64,000 nt of DNA from Nocardioides anomalus. GTDB taxonomy: Bacteria > Actinomycetota > Actinomycetes > Propionibacteriales > Nocardioidaceae. Location of the stretch: positions 1,922,001-1,986,000 of the forward strand of contig NZ_CP049257.1 of NCBI RefSeq assembly GCF_011046535.1. Direction: 5' to 3'. Below the pieces are notes generated by a model, which was not told where the DNA came from, made no database searches, and worked only from the letters and a program-made list of their open reading frames with translations. Position numbers and translations under genes: made by a program. Position 1 is the first letter of the stretch, and each line of letters opens with the position of its first letter. This document shows, piece by piece, positions 60,544 through 64,000 of this stretch.

Positions 60544-62175
60544 GTGGCGCTGAACATCGCTGACCTCTTCGAGCACGCCGTCGACGCAGCCCCCGACAAC
60601 CTGGCCCTCAAGGTCGGCGACCGGACCGCGACGTACGCCGACCTGGAGCGCGACAGCAACCGGCTGGCGCACTTCCTGGCCGACCGCGGGGTCCGGGCGG
60701 GCGACCACGTCGCGGTCTACAGCAAGAACTCCATCGAGCACGTCGTGGCCGTGCTGGCCACGGTCAAGCTGCGGGCCACGACCATCAACGTCAACTACCG
60801 CTACGTCGAGACCGAGCTGGACTACCTCTTCGACAACGCCGACGTGGTGGCGCTGCTCTTCGAGCGTCCGTACGCCGACCTGGTGGCGCGGTGCGCGCCC
60901 CGGCACGAGCGCATGCACACCTTCGTCGCGCTGCCGGACGCGACGGACCCGGACGACCAGACGCCGATCGACTCCTTCGGCGGGGTGACGCTCGCCGAGG
61001 CGACGCAGGGCCAGAGCGCCGAGCGCGACTTCGACGAGCGCAGCCCCGACGACATCCACATCATCTACACCGGGGGCACCACCGGCTTCCCCAAGGGCGT
61101 GATGTGGCGCCACGAGGACTTCTGGCGGGTGCTCGGCGGCGGCATCGACTTCTACACCGGTGAGCCGCTCGAGGAGTTCAGCCAGTCGAAGCAGGCCACC
61201 GACCCGCGGATGGTCACCTTCCCGCTGAGCCCGCTCATGCACGGCGGCGCGCAGGCCGGGCTGCTGATGCACCTGTTCGCCGGGCACCTGACGATCCTCG
61301 AGCCCAAGTTCGACCCCCGGCGCACCTGGGAGATCATCGAGCGCGAGGGCGTGCAGCTGATCTTCATGACCGGCGACGCGATGGCCCGCCCGCTCATCGA
61401 GGAGTACGAGCGCCGGGCCGCCACCGGCACGCCGTACGACGGCAGCTCGCTCTTCGCGATCTCCTCCAGCGCCGCGATCTTCAGCCCGGACGTGAAGAAG
61501 CGGTGGATGGACGCGTTCACCGGCGCGGTGTTCACCGACTCCGTCGGGGCGACGGAGACCGGCTTCCAGGGGATGGGGCTGCAGGACAAGGAGCAGATCT
61601 CCACCGACGGCCCGGTCGTCGGGCTCGGCCCCAGCAGCGTGGTCATCGACGACGACAACCGGCTGCTCGACCCGGCCGTCGACATCGGCAGGATCGGCCG
61701 GCTGGGCCGCGGCGGCAACGTGCCGGTCGGCTACTACAAGGACCCCGAGAAGTCGGCGCGGACCTTCCTGGAGATCGACGGCCAGCGCTACTCCGTCCCC
61801 GGCGACTTCGCGCGCATCGAGGAGGGCGGCAAGGTCACGCTGCTGGGTCGCGGCTCCAACTGTGTCAACACCGGCGGGGAGAAGGTCTACCCCGAGGAGG
61901 TGGAGATGGCGGTCAAGGCCCACCCGGCCGTCTACGACTGCCTCGTCGTCGGCGTCCCCGACGCGACGTACGGCCAGGCCGTCGCCGCCGTCGTCGAGCT
62001 GCGCGAGGGCGCGTCGCTGGAGCTGGAGGAGCTGCGGGACTTCCTGCGCACGCACCTGTCCGGCTACAAGCTGCCGCGCTCGCTCACCCTCGTGCCCCAG
62101 GTGCCGCGCAACGCCACCGGCAAGGCGCAGTACCCCGCAGCCAAGGAGATGGCCCTTGCGAACGTCCCTGTGTGA
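60544..62175 (+). CDS. fadD19: Sterol side-chain acyl-CoA synthetase
   Basis: 543-residue AMP-forming acyl-CoA ligase. The start MALNIADLFEHAVDAAPD, the P-loop IIYTGGTTGFPKGVMWRHED (about 178-197) and LGRGSNCVNTGGEKVYPEEVE are close to mycobacterial FadD19, which activates C27 and C24-branched sterol side-chain acids. GTG 60544 lies 11 bp after the KstR operator and 7 nt after its -10 box, so probably leaderless. The 3' end overlaps the next gene by 20 bp. Confidence 0.9.
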   Translation: MALNIADLFEHAVDAAPDNLALKVGDRTATYADLERDSNRLAHFLADRGVRAGDHVAVYSKNSIEHVVAVLATVKLRATTINVNYRYVETELDYLFDNADVVALLFERPYADLVARCAPRHERMHTFVALPDATDPDDQTPIDSFGGVTLAEATQGQSAERDFDERSPDDIHIIYTGGTTGFPKGVMWRHEDFWRVLGGGIDFYTGEPLEEFSQSKQATDPRMVTFPLSPLMHGGAQAGLLMHLFAGHLTILEPKFDPRRTWEIIEREGVQLIFMTGDAMARPLIEEYERRAATGTPYDGSSLFAISSSAAIFSPDVKKRWMDAFTGAVFTDSVGATETGFQGMGLQDKEQISTDGPVVGLGPSSVVIDDDNRLLDPAVDIGRIGRLGRGGNVPVGYYKDPEKSARTFLEIDGQRYSVPGDFARIEEGGKVTLLGRGSNCVNTGGEKVYPEEVEMAVKAHPAVYDCLVVGVPDATYGQAVAAVVELREGASLELEELRDFLRTHLSGYKLPRSLTLVPQVPRNATGKAQYPAAKEMALANVPV

Positions 62176-63259
62176 CACCTTCGGGATCGACTACCCGATC
62201 TTCGCCTTCACCCCCTCCGAGCACGTCGCCGCGGCGGTCTCGCGCGCCGGCGGCCTCGGCGTGCTCGGCTGCGTGCGCTTCAACGACACCGACGAGCTCG
62301 AGCGGACTCTGACCTGGCTGGACGACAACACCGACGGCAAGCCGTACGGCGTCGACATCGTCATGCCCATGAAGATCCCCACCGAGGGCACCTCGGCCGA
62401 CCTGTCGGCGTACATCCCCGAGGACCACAAGCGGTTCGTCGACCAGACGCTGCTCGAGCTCGGCGTCCCGCCGCTGCCCGAGGGCGAGGGCCGCGAGGGC
62501 GTGCTCGGCTGGCTGCACTCCGTGGCGCGCAGCCACCTCGACGTGGCCCTCAACCACCGGCCCGTGCTGATCGCCAACGCCCTCGGCTCGCCGCCGGTCG
62601 ACGTCATCGAGAAGGCCCACGAGCACGGCGTCAAGGTCGCGGCCCTGGCCGGCGCGGCCAAGCACGCGCTGCGCCACGTGGAGAACGGCGTCGACATCAT
62701 CGTGGCCCAGGGCTACGAGGCCGGCGGCCACACCGGCGAGGTCGCCTCGATGGTGCTGACGCCCGACGTCGTCGACGCCGTCGGGCCCGACGTCCCCGTC
62801 CTCGGCGCCGGCGGCATCGGCTCGGGGCGCCAGGTCGCCGCCTCGCTCGCCCTCGGCGCGCAGGGCGTGTGGACCGGCTCGATCTGGCTCGGCACCGAGG
62901 AGTACCGCAACCTCGCCTCCAACCGGGGCTGGGAGACGGCCTTCCTCCGCGCCACCTCTTCCGACACCGTCCGCACCCGCATCTACACCGGCAAGCCGGC
63001 GCGCCTGCTCAAGACGCGGTGGACCGAGGCGTGGGCGTCGCAGGACGCCCCCGAGCCGCTGCCCATGCCGCTGCAGAACCTCCTCGTCGCCGAGGCCCAC
63101 AACCGCATCAACGCCTCCCACGACCCCGACGTCATCTCCATGCCGATCGGCCAGGTCGTCGGGCGGATGAACGCCGTGCGCCCCGTCGCCGACGTGGTGG
63201 CCAGCCTGGTCGAGGAGTACGACGAGGCGGTGGCCCGGCTGGAGACCTACCGCAAGTAG
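62156..63259 (+). CDS. Nitronate monooxygenase-like flavoprotein
   Basis: 367-residue FMN-binding TIM barrel of the 2-nitropropane dioxygenase family. The phosphate-binding loops are AQGYEAGGHTGEV (about 183-195) and GAGGIGSGRQVAASLALGAQG (about 225). TTG 62156 is favoured by an ideal AAGGAG 7 nt upstream, within the fadD19 coding end. Operon membership with fadD19 under KstR suggests a redox step on a sterol CoA ester, parallel to IpdC in the HIP branch (inference). Confidence 0.85.
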   Translation: MRTSLCDTFGIDYPIFAFTPSEHVAAAVSRAGGLGVLGCVRFNDTDELERTLTWLDDNTDGKPYGVDIVMPMKIPTEGTSADLSAYIPEDHKRFVDQTLLELGVPPLPEGEGREGVLGWLHSVARSHLDVALNHRPVLIANALGSPPVDVIEKAHEHGVKVAALAGAAKHALRHVENGVDIIVAQGYEAGGHTGEVASMVLTPDVVDAVGPDVPVLGAGGIGSGRQVAASLALGAQGVWTGSIWLGTEEYRNLASNRGWETAFLRATSSDTVRTRIYTGKPARLLKTRWTEAWASQDAPEPLPMPLQNLLVAEAHNRINASHDPDVISMPIGQVVGRMNAVRPVADVVASLVEEYDEAVARLETYRK

Positions 63260-64000
63260 CCCAGCAGCGCCCGTGCGACCTCCTCGGGCGCCTCCTCGGC
63301 CTGGTGGTGCCCGCTGTCCACGACCCGGTGGGTGAGCGGCTGCTCCAGCCACGGCGCCCAGATCGCGGCCGGGTCGCCGTGGATGTCCAGGTCGTCCCGG
63401 GCCGACTCCAGCAGCATCGTCTGGCAGGCGATCCGCCGGCCCGCCGCCCGGTCGGCCTCGTCGTGCGCGCGGTCGACGCCAAGGCCCGCGCGGTAGTCCT
63501 CGCACATCCCGTGCACCACCGCGGGGTCGCGGAGGGCGGCCCACACGTCGGCGTGGTTCTCCGGACCGAGCTGCTCCGGCGGCGGGGTCGCGTACCACCC
63601 GTCGGGATCGGCGCTGATCACCCGCTCGGCCGGCTTCTCGGTCTGGCCCAGGAACCACCAGTGCCACCACGCCTGCGCGAACCGCGCGTCCGTCCGCTCG
63701 AGGTGCTCGACCAGCGGCAGCCCGTCCATGACCACCAGCCGGGTCACCGCGCCGGGGTGGTCGAGCGCGGTCCGGTACGCCACTGCCGACCCGCGGTCGT
63801 GGCCGACCACGGCGAACCGCTCGTGGCCGAGGTGCGCCATCAGCGCCACCACGTCGCCGGCCATCGCCCGCTTCGACGACTGGCTGTGGTCCGGCCGGTC
63901 GGGCGGCAGCGTCGAGCGGCCGTAGCCGCGCAGGTCCGGGCAGACCACCGTGTGCTCGGCGGCGAGCAGCGGCGCCACCGCGTGCCAGGTCGTGTGGGTG
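63247..64000 (-). CDS. Alpha/beta hydrolase, haloacetate dehalogenase-like (5' end outside window)
   Basis: At least 251 residues; the frame is open to the right edge (THTTWHAVAPLL), so the true start lies beyond it. The nucleophile elbow is VVGHDRGSAVAY with Asp, as in fluoroacetate dehalogenases and epoxide hydrolases rather than esterases. LRGYGRSTLP precedes it, and the catalytic His is in VDSGHHQAEEAP near the C-terminus. The substrate cannot be told from sequence. The 3' end overlaps the NMO-like gene by 13 bp, tail to tail. Confidence 0.82.
   Translation of the reverse strand, partial: THTTWHAVAPLLAAEHTVVCPDLRGYGRSTLPPDRPDHSQSSKRAMAGDVVALMAHLGHERFAVVGHDRGSAVAYRTALDHPGAVTRLVVMDGLPLVEHLERTDARFAQAWWHWWFLGQTEKPAERVISADPDGWYATPPPEQLGPENHADVWAALRDPAVVHGMCEDYRAGLGVDRAHDEADRAAGRRIACQTMLLESARDDLDIHGDPAAIWAPWLEQPLTHRVVDSGHHQAEEAPEEVARALLGYLR

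Overview
The window is very GC-rich, densely packed actinobacterial DNA. Genes are short-spaced and often overlap by ATGA or GTGA, GTG starts are common, and nearly every third codon position is G or C. Gene content and order match the sterol-catabolic loci of Mycobacterium and Rhodococcus. The mycothiol/DinB-type proteins, the M4 protease architecture and the general codon style suggest a Nocardioides-like member of the Propionibacteriales. That placement is inference; no rRNA gene is present to confirm it.

Most of the window is a sterol and steroid degradation island. Ring A/B cleavage is at 1-8714: kstD on the minus strand, divergent from hsaE-hsaG-hsaF, then hsaA-hsaD-hsaC-hsaB. Degradation of the C/D rings (HIP) lies in two blocks. 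The first, 13111-21301, holds ipdE2-fadE32-fadE31-fadD3 divergent from ipdE1-ipdF-kstR2-fadA6, the same order as in M. tuberculosis. The second, 28447-33610, holds echA20-ipdA-ipdB-ipdC divergent from two short-chain dehydrogenases. Sterol side-chain genes are at 34282-38058 (fadA5 divergent from two tandem CYP125-type P450s), 46629-50917 (ltp3, ltp4 and a DUF35 protein divergent from an F420-type oxidoreductase), 55269-58113 (an acyl-CoA ligase plus an unrecognised protein) and 59693-63259 (echA19 divergent from fadD19 and a nitronate-monooxygenase-like gene). Together they would activate and shorten the side chain, desaturate and open rings A/B, and take HIP to central metabolites.

Two regulatory layers can be read from the DNA. 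Seven palindromes fit the KstR consensus TNNAACNNGTTNNA, and each sits at a promoter of the side-chain or ring A/B genes. No kstR gene is in the window. Two identical copies of ACCAAGCATTTGCTTGGT sit at the two HIP-gene divergons. They are the likely operators of the kstR2 gene in the window, but their half-sites are 6 bp apart instead of the 2 bp known from mycobacteria. At many of these promoters a TANNNT -10 box runs out of the operator and lies 6-8 nt before the start codon, which points to leaderless mRNAs.

Between the sterol blocks are ordinary accessory and housekeeping genes: a GntR-controlled membrane protein with two operators (8849-10162), an MmpL exporter with MarR regulator (10575-13148), an AAC(3)-I-like acetyltransferase and secreted M4 metalloprotease (21314-24312), an AKR and an MFS exporter with MarR regulator (24395-27391), methionine aminopeptidase (38071-38847), a ClpP pair (39835-41042), a GGDEF-EAL protein, an SDR/QueA-like/mycothiol-domain operon behind a MerR-type promoter (43051-45570), a ClgR/PopR-like regulator whose protein ends in Leu-Ala-Ala, and several small enzymes.

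Four genes show single-base frame breaks at short C or G runs: kstD, a two-domain acetyltransferase, fadA5 and an aldo/keto reductase. In kstD and fadA5 the run is a C6 tract at exactly the same place, nt 8-13 after the apparent ATG. These may be assembly errors, but the coincidence deserves checking. Stretches without genes are all shorter than 300 bp. I saw no tRNA, rRNA, CRISPR array, insertion sequence or phage gene.
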